From UBA4582 sp047629195 (GTDB lineage Bacteria; Pseudomonadota; Gammaproteobacteria; Pseudomonadales; Azotimanducaceae), in NCBI GenBank assembly GCA_047629195.1, contig JBLHWY010000010.1:3732-67731 (forward strand): a stretch of DNA of 64,000 nt. Direction: 5' to 3'. Positions 47,038 to 56,067 of this stretch are shown piece by piece (the first letter of the stretch is position 1; each line of letters starts with the position of its first letter). The position numbers and the translations under genes were made by a program. The notes beneath the pieces were generated by a model. It saw only the letters and a program-made list of their open reading frames with translations. It made no database searches and was not told the DNA's origin.

Positions 47038-47062
47038 TGGGCTAACGAACTAATAGGCTAAC
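47031..47062 (+). repeat. 16-bp tandem duplication over the Nramp-like stop codon
   Basis: gaactgatgggctaac (containing the TGA stop) is followed by gaactaataggctaac, 14 of 16 bases identical. It ends four bases before the convergent lysS stop. Confidence 0.85.
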
Positions 47063-47065
47063 AAG

Positions 47066-48565
47066 CTATTTTTTTGGTCGCATATGAGGAAACAAAACGA
47101 CATCTCGAATCGAAGGTGAGTCGGTCAGTAACATGACTAACCTATCAATACCAATACCTTCGCCCGCTGTAGGTGGAAGACCGTATTCCAACGCAGTGAC
47201 ATAATCAGCGTCATAGTGCATTGCTTCATCATCGCCAGCATCTTTGGCTGCAACTTGCATTCGAAAACGCTCAGCCTGATCCTCCGCATCATTCAACTCA
47301 GAAAAACCGTTAGCGATCTCCTGCCCCATACAAAACAGTTCGAATCGGTCAGTCAATTCTGGATTATCATCATTACGACGCGCTAGCGGAGACACTTCAG
47401 TTGGGTGTTGGGTTATGAACAATGGCTGAGTGATTTTATCTTCAACCGTAGCCTCGAAGATTTCCATTATCACTTTGCCCAGACCCCAACTGTCATCGGC
47501 TTCAACACCTACGGTCTTGGCTAGCGTCTTTGCCGCAGCCATATCAGATAGCTGATCAGGTGTAATAGAGGGATTGAATTCAAGTACAGCTTCAGCCATG
47601 GTCATTCTCGCGAACGGCTGACCAAAATCTATTTCGGTATTTTGATAGTTAAAAGTTGGCTTCCCATTCGCAGCAACAGCTGTTTGCCGAAATAACTCTT
47701 CCGTCAAATCCATCAGATCATTGAAATCTGCATAGGCCCAGTAAAACTCAAGCATTGTAAATTCTGGGCTATGCTTCGTTGACATACCCTCATTTCGAAA
47801 ATTTCTGTTGATCTCAAAAACACGCTCGAAACCGCCAACAACCAGACGTTTGAGATTCAACTCAGGCGCTACACGCAGAAACATATCAACGTCGAGCGCG
47901 TTGTAGTGCGTCACAAAAGGGGCTGCTGTTGCGCCTCCAGGGGTGGATTGCATCATGGGAGTTTCCACTTCCATAAAGTCATGCTTATTGAAGTAATCAC
48001 GAATCGTACTAACAATTTTAGTACGTTTCCGAAAGACTTCACGGGTATCATCGTTAACCATCAGGTCTAAATACCGCTGGCGATACTTTGTTTCTGTATC
48101 GGTCAAACCCGCATGTTTCTCTGGCAACGGTCTTAGAGATTTCGTCAACAATCGGAGTTCTGTCGCGTGTACAGACAGCTCCCCTTTATTGGTCTTCATC
48201 ATGTAACCCGAGATACCAACGATGTCACCAATATCCCATTTGTTAAAATCGGCGTAGCTGTCCTCACCGACATCACTCTGACGAATATAGGCTTGGATTC
48301 TGCCCGTTCGGTCTTGAATAGTGACAAAACTTGCCTTACCCATTGCACGACGCAGCATAATTCTTCCGGCCACAACCGTGTCGGATTTGTTTTCTGCGAG
48401 GTCTTCTTTTGACTGCTCGCCATGCTCAGCATGTAGTTCGCCGGCAGTATGTTTACGTCTAAAATCATTCGGAAAGGCGTTACCCCGCTCTCTGAGTTCA
48501 GCTAACTTTGCTTTACGTTGAGCGATAATATCACTCTCTTCCTGAACCTGATTTTCGTCGCTCAT
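47066..48565 (-). CDS. lysS: Lysyl-tRNA synthetase, class II
   Basis: Charges tRNA-Lys. Class II motifs: RYLDLMVNDDTREVFRKRTK (motif 1 region), FRNEGMSTKHSPEFTMLEFY (motif 2) and GEGIGIDRLVMLLTDSPSIR (motif 3); an N-terminal OB-fold anticodon-binding domain precedes them (VVAGRIMLRRAMGKASFVTI). 499 residues. It follows prfB, the classical prfB-lysS arrangement. Confidence 0.98.
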   Translation of the reverse strand: MSDENQVQEESDIIAQRKAKLAELRERGNAFPNDFRRKHTAGELHAEHGEQSKEDLAENKSDTVVAGRIMLRRAMGKASFVTIQDRTGRIQAYIRQSDVGEDSYADFNKWDIGDIVGISGYMMKTNKGELSVHATELRLLTKSLRPLPEKHAGLTDTETKYRQRYLDLMVNDDTREVFRKRTKIVSTIRDYFNKHDFMEVETPMMQSTPGGATAAPFVTHYNALDVDMFLRVAPELNLKRLVVGGFERVFEINRNFRNEGMSTKHSPEFTMLEFYWAYADFNDLMDLTEELFRQTAVAANGKPTFNYQNTEIDFGQPFARMTMAEAVLEFNPSITPDQLSDMAAAKTLAKTVGVEADDSWGLGKVIMEIFEATVEDKITQPLFITQHPTEVSPLARRNDDNPELTDRFELFCMGQEIANGFSELNDAEDQAERFRMQVAAKDAGDDEAMHYDADYVTALEYGLPPTAGEGIGIDRLVMLLTDSPSIRDVVLFPHMRPKK

Positions 48566-48667
48566 GTGCTTCTCTTTGGTTGCCTTTCTTTGTTGTTTAT
48601 TTGTTAATGGATTTGCTGATAAGTTTAATCATGGAATTATCGATGTGGCAACGGCTTAAGGGTAGCG

Positions 48668-49763
48668 CTATAGACCCTGCTTTAGACTTGCCACAATGAA
48701 CTGATCAAGATCACCGTCAAGAACCGCTTGGGTATTAGAGGTTTCCACATTGGTTCTCAAATCTTTAATTCGAGCAGAGTCGAGTACATAAGATCGAATT
48801 TGGCTACCCCAGCTGATATCTGACTTATTGGCTTCGACCACATCCATTTCTGACCGTCGTTTCTGATCTTCTAACTCATATAACTTAGCTTTAAGTTGCT
48901 TAAGTGCCTGATCTTTATTTTTGTGCTGGGATCTCTGGTTTTGACATTGGACGACAACACCCGTTGGGAGATGCGTTAACCGGATGGCTGAGTCGGTTTT
49001 ATTGACGTGTTGTCCACCGGCACCACTAGCACGATATGTGTCCACTCGGACTTCAGACATATCTAGATCAATCTCAATATCATCATCGAGCTCGGGAGAC
49101 GCAAACACCGAAGCAAAAGAGGTGTGACGCCGACTACTAGAATCAAACGGGGACTTTCGTACTAAACGGTGGACGCCGGTTTCAGTTCGCAGCCAACCGA
49201 ATGCATATTCACCCTGAAAGTGGATTGTCGCCCCTTTTATACCAGCGACGTCACCATCGGAAAGCTCAACCACTTCCGTTTTGAAGCCCTTGGATTCACC
49301 CCACCGCAGATACATGCGAAGCAACATATCCGCCCAGTCCTGGGCCTCAGTGCCACCCGATCCAGACTGGATATCAACAAACGCATTGTTTGGATCCATC
49401 TCGCCTGAGAACATGCGCCGAAATTCCAGCTTCTCAAGATGTTGATCTAATGCTTCAAGGTCAACCTCTATATCTGCTACGAGGGCTTCGTCACCTTCCT
49501 CTTTAGCCAGTTCGAGCAGGTCAGCTGCATCAGCGTTACCCTCATCCAGCCGGTCAATGGTGTGAACGATAGCTTCAAGTGAGGAACGTTCCTGACCTAA
49601 TTGCTGAGCATATTCGGGCTTATCCCAAACAGCAGAATCAGCAAGTTCAAGCTCGACTTCCGCCAACCTTTCTTTCCGGTTGTCATAGTCAAAGATACCC
49701 CCTGAGAACTTCTGTTCTCTCCACTAGGTCTTTGATACGAACAACTAAAGGATTAATTTCCAC
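48668..49763 (-). CDS. prfB: Peptide chain release factor 2 (programmed +1 frameshift)
   Basis: Terminates translation at UGA and UAA. Codons 1-24 run from a GTG at 49763 to CTT at 49694-49692; an in-frame UGA (49691-49689) follows, and a +1 shift to GAC continues the frame to 48668, giving 364 residues. The slippery site is the usual AGG GGG TAT CTT TGA C with its internal Shine-Dalgarno. SPF (RKSPFDSSSRRHTSFASVF) recognises the stop codon, and GGQ (RASGAGGQHVNKTDSAIRL) triggers peptide release. The early stop is regulatory, not a mutation. Confidence 0.97.
49688..49703 (-). promoter_or_regulatory. Release factor 2 autoregulatory frameshift site
   Basis: AGG GGG TAT CTT TGA C on the minus strand. 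Low RF2 lets the ribosome pause at UGA; base-pairing of 16S rRNA with AGGGGG helps it slip +1 from CUU to UUG-phase, as shown for E. coli prfB. Confidence 0.95.
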
Positions 49764-49835
49764 GTCTACTGACTCATTAAGGTATTTATGCGAAAGCCGC
49801 GCATTGTAAACTAACGCTCTGCACCTTTCCAGAAA

Positions 49836-50435
49836 TCAGCCTTGTGAGACTCTCAACCATTCAGCTTCCAATTGCTCAATCATGCCTTCTTGATCACCAT
49901 TATTATAAATTACGGTAGTAGCTCGGGCTATTCGCTCTTCATTACTTAACTGAGAATCAATACGGCTCTCAACTGCTGCCTGGTCAGCATTGTCCCGCGC
50001 CATCGCCCTTGCAACAGCAACTTCCCTATCCACTGCTAGCACCCAAATTTCGTCGCCGATATCTTCCCAACCTGCTTCAAACAATACTGCTGCTTCAAGC
50101 ACCACAACGCCGTCCGGGTAAGTAGCGTCATATCCTGCTATTTCAAGCTCAGCTAGACGTCTGATCTCGGGCCAAACGATATCCGTCAGTCTCTTTAGCG
50201 CTTCAGGCTTACCAAACACTTTGCCACCGAGTGCTCTTCGATCGATCTGATGGTCATCTGCAACAATATCTGCGCCAAATGCTTCGATAACCTTTAGGTA
50301 AGCTTGTGTGCCAGGATCGTAAGCTCGATGCCCCAATTTGTCAGCATCAATGATTTCGGCTCCACGAGATTGAAGAAACTCACTCGCGGTTGTTTTTCCC
50401 GATGCCAATCCACCGGTCATGCAGATAATTTTCAA
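49836..50435 (-). CDS. coaE: Dephospho-CoA kinase
   Basis: Last step of coenzyme A synthesis. P-loop MTGGLASGKTTASEFL, IDADKLGHRAYDPG and VVLEAAVLFEAGW are diagnostic. The start is TTG at 50435, with GGAG eight bases upstream. 199 residues. In many gammaproteobacteria coaE sits with pilD and yacG; here it stands alone next to the acyl-CoA gene block. Confidence 0.95.
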   Translation of the reverse strand: MKIICMTGGLASGKTTASEFLQSRGAEIIDADKLGHRAYDPGTQAYLKVIEAFGADIVADDHQIDRRALGGKVFGKPEALKRLTDIVWPEIRRLAELEIAGYDATYPDGVVVLEAAVLFEAGWEDIGDEIWVLAVDREVAVARAMARDNADQAAVESRIDSQLSNEERIARATTVIYNNGDQEGMIEQLEAEWLRVSQG

Positions 50436-50636
50436 TTTTGTACTCCACCTTTTTTGCAGTAATCTGCCACAGGTGACGCAAAAAAGCGAAAACCATTTTC
50501 ATCCGAAATCTGTAATCATCGGGATACCCTATTTCGCGTAGGTCCAATTGACGTCGCGGGCCGTGTACCGCAAGACAAACCAGCCTGGGAATAGTACTGT
50601 TTGACTTGGAATACATTGGAATGGAGGAGTAAATTC

Positions 50637-51833
50637 ATGAGTCAGGATAGGATCGCAGCAATTGTAGGCATTCATGAGCACCCGTTAAGGGATGTAGGGG
50701 GGCTTATGAGCCCGCTGCAAATAAAGGCCGAATGCGCAGCCAGAGCATTAGAAGATGCAGGCTTAAGCTGGACAGATGTCGATGGCCTGTACGACGCAGG
50801 AGACGGGGGCGGCGCCATGAGCGGCCTCAATATTGCCGAATATTTCGGGTTAAACCCCAAGGTAATTGACACCACTGGCGTTGGCGGCAGCTCTTACGAA
50901 TTTCACGCAGCCCACGCCAAGCGAGATATTGCAGCAGGCAAGGTGAAAGTTGCACTTCTCACTTACGGTTCCACCGCGCATAGCAGTGCCCGTGCTATTG
51001 GCGTCGGAGGACGAAGCGGCGGCAACCAGCATCCAGCAGACATCATGGACACCTTCGCTGGCGCCACTCTAATCTCAAATTACGCAATGGTGGCGCAGCG
51101 CCATATGTACGAATACGGCACAACCAGTGAACAACTCGCCGAAATATCCATTGCAACGCGTTACCATGCCATGCGCAACCCAGAGGCTGTGCAGGCAATG
51201 GAAGACCTCGAATTCCTCGACATACGGGAAACCACGATAGAAGATGTGGTCAATTCACGCATGATCGCCGACCCGTTGCACCTGTTAGAGTGCTGTATGA
51301 TTTCCGATGGCGGCGGCGCAGTTGTTATCGCTTGCGCTGAAGTTGCTCGAAACTGCCCAAAACCACCGGTATGGATACTTGGCAGCGGCGAGGCGACCAA
51401 ATACCCTGAAATTGGCGGCGACCTAACAACAAGTGCGGCAGCTCAGTCCGCGCCCTTAGCGTTCAGCGAAGCTGGCGTGCTGCCTTCTGAGATGGACGTA
51501 GCCATGATCTATGACTCTTTTAGTATTACCGTACTTGCGCTGCTTGAAGACCTAGGCTTTTGCAAAAAGGGAGAAGGAGGTCCATGGGTCCAAGGCGGCA
51601 GGCTCAGATTTGATCGCCCCGCCGATGGCCCAGCTTTGAATACAGATGGCGGTGGCTTATCTTCGAATCATCCCGGCATGCGTGGCATATTTCTGTTGAT
51701 CGAGGCAGCGCGTCAGTTACGCGGCGAATCCAACTCGCAGGTTACCGATGCCAAACTAGCTGTCGCTCACGGCAACGGCGGCATGCTTGGCAGCAGACAC
51801 ACCGCTGGCACTATTATCCTTGGGAGAGACTGA
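50637..51833 (+). CDS. Thiolase-like protein lacking catalytic cysteines (Ltp2/aldolase type)
   Basis: Thiolase fold of the SCP-x/lipid-transfer subgroup (398 residues). The nucleophilic Cys position reads TGVGGSSYEFHAAHA (S85-S86), and the C-terminal Cys motif is replaced by VAHGNGGMLGSRHTAGT, so it cannot act as an ordinary thiolase. Cysteine-less relatives such as Ltp2 pair with a DUF35 protein to make a retro-aldolase that cuts steroid acyl-CoA side chains; a DUF35 gene follows two bases after the stop here. The ATG at 50637 has GGAGG upstream and is preferred over a TTG at 50601. Substrate unknown. Confidence 0.88.
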   Translation: MSQDRIAAIVGIHEHPLRDVGGLMSPLQIKAECAARALEDAGLSWTDVDGLYDAGDGGGAMSGLNIAEYFGLNPKVIDTTGVGGSSYEFHAAHAKRDIAAGKVKVALLTYGSTAHSSARAIGVGGRSGGNQHPADIMDTFAGATLISNYAMVAQRHMYEYGTTSEQLAEISIATRYHAMRNPEAVQAMEDLEFLDIRETTIEDVVNSRMIADPLHLLECCMISDGGGAVVIACAEVARNCPKPPVWILGSGEATKYPEIGGDLTTSAAAQSAPLAFSEAGVLPSEMDVAMIYDSFSITVLALLEDLGFCKKGEGGPWVQGGRLRFDRPADGPALNTDGGGLSSNHPGMRGIFLLIEAARQLRGESNSQVTDAKLAVAHGNGGMLGSRHTAGTIILGRD

Positions 51834-51835
51834 TC

Positions 51836-52249
51836 ATGAGTGATTCACAAAGACCAATACCAACAGCCAAGGAACACGATACTCGCGCGTTTTGGGCCGC
51901 CACACGAAACAAGGAATTCAAGTATCAGCAGTGCGACAGTTGCAACAAGGTCATATTTTACCCTAGAGCACACTGCACCGGTTGCACTTCCGGCAAACTT
52001 GAGTGGAAGACATCAGCGGGTCAAGGAACAGTATATTCCTTCAGCGTCGTACGACAGAGTTACCATCCGTTTTTCAGGAATATGGTTCCCTATGTCGTTG
52101 CTTGGATCGATATGGACGAAGGGCCCCGGATCTTATCGAACGTCATAGGACTTAAAGATCCTGCCACAGATGTATCAATCGGACAGAAGGTTCAGGTTGA
52201 ATGGGAAGAACACGAAACGCTATCGATCCCTCTTTTTAAACCCGTGTAG
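51836..52249 (+). CDS. DUF35 OB-fold protein with zinc ribbon
   Basis: The N-terminal rubredoxin-like zinc ribbon C-D-S-C ... C-T-G-C (residues about 33-55) is followed by an OB fold (GQGTVYSFSVVRQSYHPFF, VPYVVAWIDMDEGPRI, QKVQVEWEE). 137 residues. DUF35 proteins act as partners of thiolase-like enzymes. Its start is two bases after the thiolase-like stop, so the two proteins are almost certainly made together. Confidence 0.93.
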   Translation: MSDSQRPIPTAKEHDTRAFWAATRNKEFKYQQCDSCNKVIFYPRAHCTGCTSGKLEWKTSAGQGTVYSFSVVRQSYHPFFRNMVPYVVAWIDMDEGPRILSNVIGLKDPATDVSIGQKVQVEWEEHETLSIPLFKPV

Positions 52250-52269
52250 TTAAACAGGTGTGGTTTCGA

Positions 52270-52302
52270 AAAGACGACCAAGGCTATGCCCGGGTCGTCT
52301 TT
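52270..52302 (+). terminator. Terminator of the thiolase-like/DUF35 operon
   Basis: AAAGACGACC (52270-52279) pairs with GGTCGTCTTT (52293-52302); a small GGC/GCC hairpin sits in the loop. The U-run is short (ttt) and then the tandem repeat array begins. Confidence 0.7.
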
Positions 52303-52357
52303 AAAACTATCTATAAAACTATCTATAAAACTATGTATGAAACTATGTATGAAACTA
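52302..52357. repeat. 12-bp tandem array between convergent operons
   Basis: About five units: taaaactatcta twice, taaaactatgta, tgaaactatgta, and a partial tgaaactagg. The stop codon of the leftward MaoC-like gene (52357-52355) is inside the last unit. Confidence 0.92.
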
Positions 52358-52774
52358 GGCAGAAAGTGGTAGTTTTACCGATGCGGTGCCGAACACCCGC
52401 GTTTCACCCTTCTCGTTAGTCACAGTAATATCAATCTCGACAAGACCTTCGCCTTCATCGATATCAGTCACAACGCCATTAATCGCATGTGGCTCATCAG
52501 CAATCACGGGTGCTCGGAATACTGTATCAATCTGCTTTATTTCCGCGGGGGGTGCCCACTGGTGAATCATCGCAACTAGATAACCCTGACTTAATATGCC
52601 GGGCACCATGGCGCCTGGCAGGCCTTCTTTCCTAGCTGCCTCATGGTCGCTGAAGCGCGCTCCGCCCCAGCCGACCAGTTTCGCAAATTTACCAACAGTC
52701 TCAAGCGACGTGTCGGGCTGAAAAGTTGGAAGTTCTACGCCAAATTCAACGTCTGCTACTGTTGCAATACTCAT
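52355..52774 (-). CDS. MaoC-like hot-dog subunit with altered catalytic motif
   Basis: 139 residues of MaoC/R-hydratase hot-dog type. The helix region that normally carries the Asp-His catalytic dyad (family GDFNPLH) reads VGWGGARFSDHEAARKEG here, and the following H-G is P-G (AMVPGILSQGY), so the usual residues are not visible. It overlaps the upstream FAS1-like gene by four bases, suggesting a heterodimer like the ChsH1-ChsH2 pair of steroid degradation. Which subunit would be catalytic, if either is, remains open. Confidence 0.82.
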   Translation of the reverse strand: MSIATVADVEFGVELPTFQPDTSLETVGKFAKLVGWGGARFSDHEAARKEGLPGAMVPGILSQGYLVAMIHQWAPPAEIKQIDTVFRAPVIADEPHAINGVVTDIDEGEGLVEIDITVTNEKGETRVFGTASVKLPLSA

Positions 52775-53226
52775 TTACTTTTCTCCCGCATCACGACCCG
52801 ACTGTCTGCGTTCGCCAGATGATTACCATCTTCATCGTAAAATTCCATTCTAGACACGGCAAACACCATACGGCCAGAACGACCTGTTTTTGTGTAGATA
52901 TCGTGGAGATGGGTTTTACCAATCAATTTTTTACCCGGGCGCACTGGCTGAAGGCATTCAACACCTTTACCGGCGTCCATGCCCAAGCCAAATTTAGGAA
53001 AATCTTCTGGCAACACCCTGCGCCCACTAAGGCTCGCAACAAACGTAGAAGAAGCCTGAAAATCAGGGTGTTTCTCATCCAAGAAACGATCTTGTGTTTC
53101 ACCGCAGAGTTGCGCGTAGGATATTGTCTTTGCCGCGTTTATCTCAAATTCTTTCTCGTCAAAATCACGATTCAGGAATTTCGCTCGAAGATCTTCGATA
53201 TCCTGTTGTTCAACATTATCAGTCAC
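52771..53226 (-). CDS. FAS1-like/MaoC-N dehydratase half-domain protein
   Basis: 151 residues of the MaoC_dehydrat_N (FAS1-like dehydratase) type: AAKTISYAQLCGETQDRFLD, a TFVAS block, and a C-terminal strand RMVFAVSRMEFYDEDGNHLA. Such N-half proteins pair with a MaoC C-half to form a complete double hot-dog hydratase; the partner gene follows with a four-base overlap. No signal peptide. Likely acts on an acyl-CoA. Confidence 0.82.
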   Translation of the reverse strand: MTDNVEQQDIEDLRAKFLNRDFDEKEFEINAAKTISYAQLCGETQDRFLDEKHPDFQASSTFVASLSGRRVLPEDFPKFGLGMDAGKGVECLQPVRPGKKLIGKTHLHDIYTKTGRSGRMVFAVSRMEFYDEDGNHLANADSRVVMREKSK

Positions 53227-53317
53227 GTGTAGTTCTCTCTATTATTGTAAATACTCTATTTCCAAGCGGCTAATTGCTGGGCAAAGGAGACATTATCCAG
53301 TCACTCAGCTAGCCGTT

Positions 53318-53956
53318 TTACGATGCTTTTACTTTCAAATTTACCGCTTCGAACTCGCCGGCCTTAAGCGCTGCGACCAAATCATCAATCGATTCAATAT
53401 TGGTGCTAAATTTTGTGGCACAGCGACCTATATGGCTAACAATATGTGAATCGCTGCCTGCAATTCCGCGGTAGTTCAACGCCTTGGCGTTATCGATTGC
53501 AATTTGATCTTCTTGATCGCGACTGCCGCCATTATGAATTTCTACTATGTCTACACCTTCTGGAACGCCAAGTTCATCGGTATGCGCAAACATGCCGACC
53601 TTCGGTCGCCCAGGATGACAGGGAACGGCAACGGCACCATGCTTCTTGCTTTCCTCCAGCACGACAGCCAGCTTGAGATGTGTACTTGCAAAATCGAAGG
53701 CTTCCTGAAGTTCTGGGGTCACGCCGTAAACCAAAACATGTCCATATTCAGTTTCGACCTCGCTTGCCTTCAAAATACATAGTCCATATTTTTCAGCGAG
53801 AGGTGAATAATCCGACTCATCGTCGAATTGTCGGTGTTCAGTCAATACAAAACCCGCTAGAGGTAACTCTTTCGCCTTGATCCATTGGCAATAGTTTTCT
53901 ACTTTCGCGCGGCCGTCGTCTGATTTTATCGAATGTGTGTGAAGATCGAGTAGCAA
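53318..53956 (-). CDS. PHP-domain metallophosphoesterase
   Basis: Polymerase-and-histidinol-phosphatase domain with metal-binding motifs DLHTHSIKSDDG near the N-terminus, TEHRQFDDE, ASEVETEYGHVLVYG, VPCHPGRPK and GSDSHIVSHIG. The TTG start (MLLDLHTHS) is supported by AAGAGG just upstream; an ATG at 53980 would add eight residues. 213 residues. TrpH-like relatives degrade 3'-phosphorylated nucleotides or RNA ends; the substrate here is not predictable. Confidence 0.85.
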   Translation of the reverse strand: MLLDLHTHSIKSDDGRAKVENYCQWIKAKELPLAGFVLTEHRQFDDESDYSPLAEKYGLCILKASEVETEYGHVLVYGVTPELQEAFDFASTHLKLAVVLEESKKHGAVAVPCHPGRPKVGMFAHTDELGVPEGVDIVEIHNGGSRDQEDQIAIDNAKALNYRGIAGSDSHIVSHIGRCATKFSTNIESIDDLVAALKAGEFEAVNLKVKAS

Positions 53957-54340
53957 GATTACCTCTTTAGAAAATTTCAATTAGCTTTAGTCTATCGGCA
54001 AAATTGCCACAAGGGTGCCGCGAGTGCAAGCATACAAGGCAAAACAACCGTTCGCTACCTATAGGCCAAATGATAGGCCGACTGGCAAATCTTCAGGAAT
54101 CCTGTCCCGAATTCGTCAGCATACGATCAGCATGGCTATTCAAAATTCCCAATGGTAGCGCTTGGCTCAGCCTAATCCTGCTAAAGTTCGCAACGACGAA
54201 TAGATCAAAGCGGCCCTAGGCCTCAGCTCAACTCACCTTGACCATCATCACTGACCTCTATCAGTGGTTAATCACCAGAGAAGAGCTCACCATCGACACC
54301 GTGCTGCAAAGTCTGAGGATGTTTAGTGCTTCGACCCACA
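53957..54340. other. Gene-poor interval between the PHP and hydroxylase genes
   Basis: About 380 bp. A short frame at 54004-54219 has no recognisable motif, and translations of 54150-54330 are broken by stops. It may be a remnant of a lost gene; no terminal inverted repeats or known insertion-sequence ends were seen. Confidence 0.4.
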
Positions 54341-56008
54341 CTAGCTAGTTCCCGTCCGCAAAGCCGCTACTGCCTGATTAACCAATGACTTCAGTTCTCG
54401 ATCAGTATCTATCAAGCCGACTAGTTTGTCGTACACGACTTGGCTTACGGGGTTTGCTGAAATCAAAGTAATTTCATACAGTTCGAGTAGTACTAGCCAA
54501 TCACCAATCGCAAGTACGCGATCAACAACAGCATCATACTCGCCACGCCATTTAGCAGGGTATTGCGTAATAGCCTCGCGCATCTCCCTCACCGCTCCGT
54601 AGACTTCTATCAAATCAGGCTCAACCATCGAGCTTGCGTTGTCTACTCCACCCTCAGACATCTCGGCAGAGAGATTGAGCGTCTCAATTTGATAATTTGA
54701 TCGATCTGCAGCACCGCCGGAAACCGACACCAATTCAGCACCGAGCGCCATATCATATTGCCCCCAGGCTGGGTCAAAAAGAACTCCGCCCTTATTTGTC
54801 AGAACAGTGCAATTAGCAAAACTAAACAGAATATTTTTTTGTTCCCTGCGCTCAATACCAATCAAAACCCCTGAGACAGTAATCCCTGACAAAAACTCGA
54901 GCGTGGTAGCTCGCGATGTCTCATCACCCGCTCGAATTCCCTGCCCGTCTAACTCGTCAATCGTGTACTCCGACAAACAACGCGTCATCTCGTTGACTCT
55001 ACCAACTGGCGACCCAAACCCATTCGCGTGATACGCACCCCCGTGCCCAGGCAGTTGATTGTCGCGCCATGCAAGCTGAGTGGGACCCGCGGTGCGGACA
55101 TAAACCGCATTGTCCATCTGGTCTGTTATCACTTCGGAAACAATTCCACTAACCTGTAAGCCCGAGGAATATTTCAACGTGCAGACTGACTCACCACTAA
55201 TTGCTTCTCGGACTGATTCGGCTCGACCGTTAAACTGACACATGCCTTGTGCCACAACATCTAAAACCTGCCTCATATGCTGACAACTGTGAGTCACGAA
55301 CAATAAGGGTTGCTCATGAGTAATATCATAATCCTGACAAATCGCATCGACAGTAAGCAGTTTCTTTACCACCCGCTTATCGTCAAGACAGTTGGCACTT
55401 TCACTTAGTGACGAGAGTAGACCTGCGCCAAAGAGTTTATAGTTATCAACGGTACCTACCAAACCGTACTCAATCGTCCACCAGTGTAACCTTGCAAACT
55501 TTGACGCCTCAGAGGGAGTTTTTCCTTTCGAGTTCAGAGCCTTCGTACCCAACTTGCCAAATTGTTGCAAAAACTCGGCATAATCAACATCGATCAGCAG
55601 AGGGGCGTGGCCGGCAGATTCGTGCAAAATATCTGGTGCCGGCGTATAAAAAATCTGCTCAATCGATCTCATGCGCAAGGCAATAGGCAAGATGCAGCGA
55701 GATTGAAACTCCATGAATATTGGGGGCGGAATGAAACCTGTCACACCCAGCACTTGCCAACCAATCTGCGCCAGGTGCGCGTTCATAACCTCAAGATCTG
55801 GCACCATCTCGCGGTTAATACCAACCCGCTTCAAGCCGCCCAGGTAAATTAGGTGAGCAGTGCCGGCTAACTGCACCGAAAGCCTGCCCATAAGGAAACG
55901 CCATAACGCATGGTCTTGCGGTGAATAGGATTCGTAGTTCTGAGCCTCAACATATCCTTGCAGGTGCAAGGGAAGCTCTGAAATTATCTGCTTCTGATTC
56001 AAACCCAT
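54341..56008 (-). CDS. Aromatic amino acid hydroxylase with long C-terminal extension
   Basis: Tetrahydropterin- and iron-dependent hydroxylase family (phenylalanine 4-monooxygenase-like). Iron ligands are visible: HESAGH (H129 and H134) and the Glu in HWWTIEYGL (E180). At 555 residues it has about 280 more than the short bacterial phenylalanine hydroxylase. The extension contains two similar beta-rich repeats (about 277-340, starting TLKYSSGLQVSGIVSEVI, and 369-432, starting TLEFLSGITVSGVLIGI). Divergent from an Lrp/AsnC regulator gene, with palindromic half-sites between them. Substrate (Phe, Tyr or Trp) not certain. Confidence 0.88.
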   Translation of the reverse strand: MGLNQKQIISELPLHLQGYVEAQNYESYSPQDHALWRFLMGRLSVQLAGTAHLIYLGGLKRVGINREMVPDLEVMNAHLAQIGWQVLGVTGFIPPPIFMEFQSRCILPIALRMRSIEQIFYTPAPDILHESAGHAPLLIDVDYAEFLQQFGKLGTKALNSKGKTPSEASKFARLHWWTIEYGLVGTVDNYKLFGAGLLSSLSESANCLDDKRVVKKLLTVDAICQDYDITHEQPLLFVTHSCQHMRQVLDVVAQGMCQFNGRAESVREAISGESVCTLKYSSGLQVSGIVSEVITDQMDNAVYVRTAGPTQLAWRDNQLPGHGGAYHANGFGSPVGRVNEMTRCLSEYTIDELDGQGIRAGDETSRATTLEFLSGITVSGVLIGIERREQKNILFSFANCTVLTNKGGVLFDPAWGQYDMALGAELVSVSGGAADRSNYQIETLNLSAEMSEGGVDNASSMVEPDLIEVYGAVREMREAITQYPAKWRGEYDAVVDRVLAIGDWLVLLELYEITLISANPVSQVVYDKLVGLIDTDRELKSLVNQAVAALRTGTS

Positions 56009-56067
56009 GATTATCGACTCTAAGAACAGTTAACTCGAAGTTTAGCGCGTGATCTCTGCGTTTACTT

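Noticed and set aside
49689..49691. In-frame TGA in prfB as a sign of a pseudogene
   Set aside because: It is the conserved programmed frameshift of release factor 2; everything downstream is intact.
52302..52357. Repeat array as a possible CRISPR or attachment site
   Set aside because: The 12-bp units are directly adjacent with no spacers, and no integrase gene or flanking tRNA is nearby.
54004..54219. Short open frame in the PHP-hydroxylase interval
   Set aside because: No ribosome binding site, motif or plausible fold; left as possible remnant sequence.
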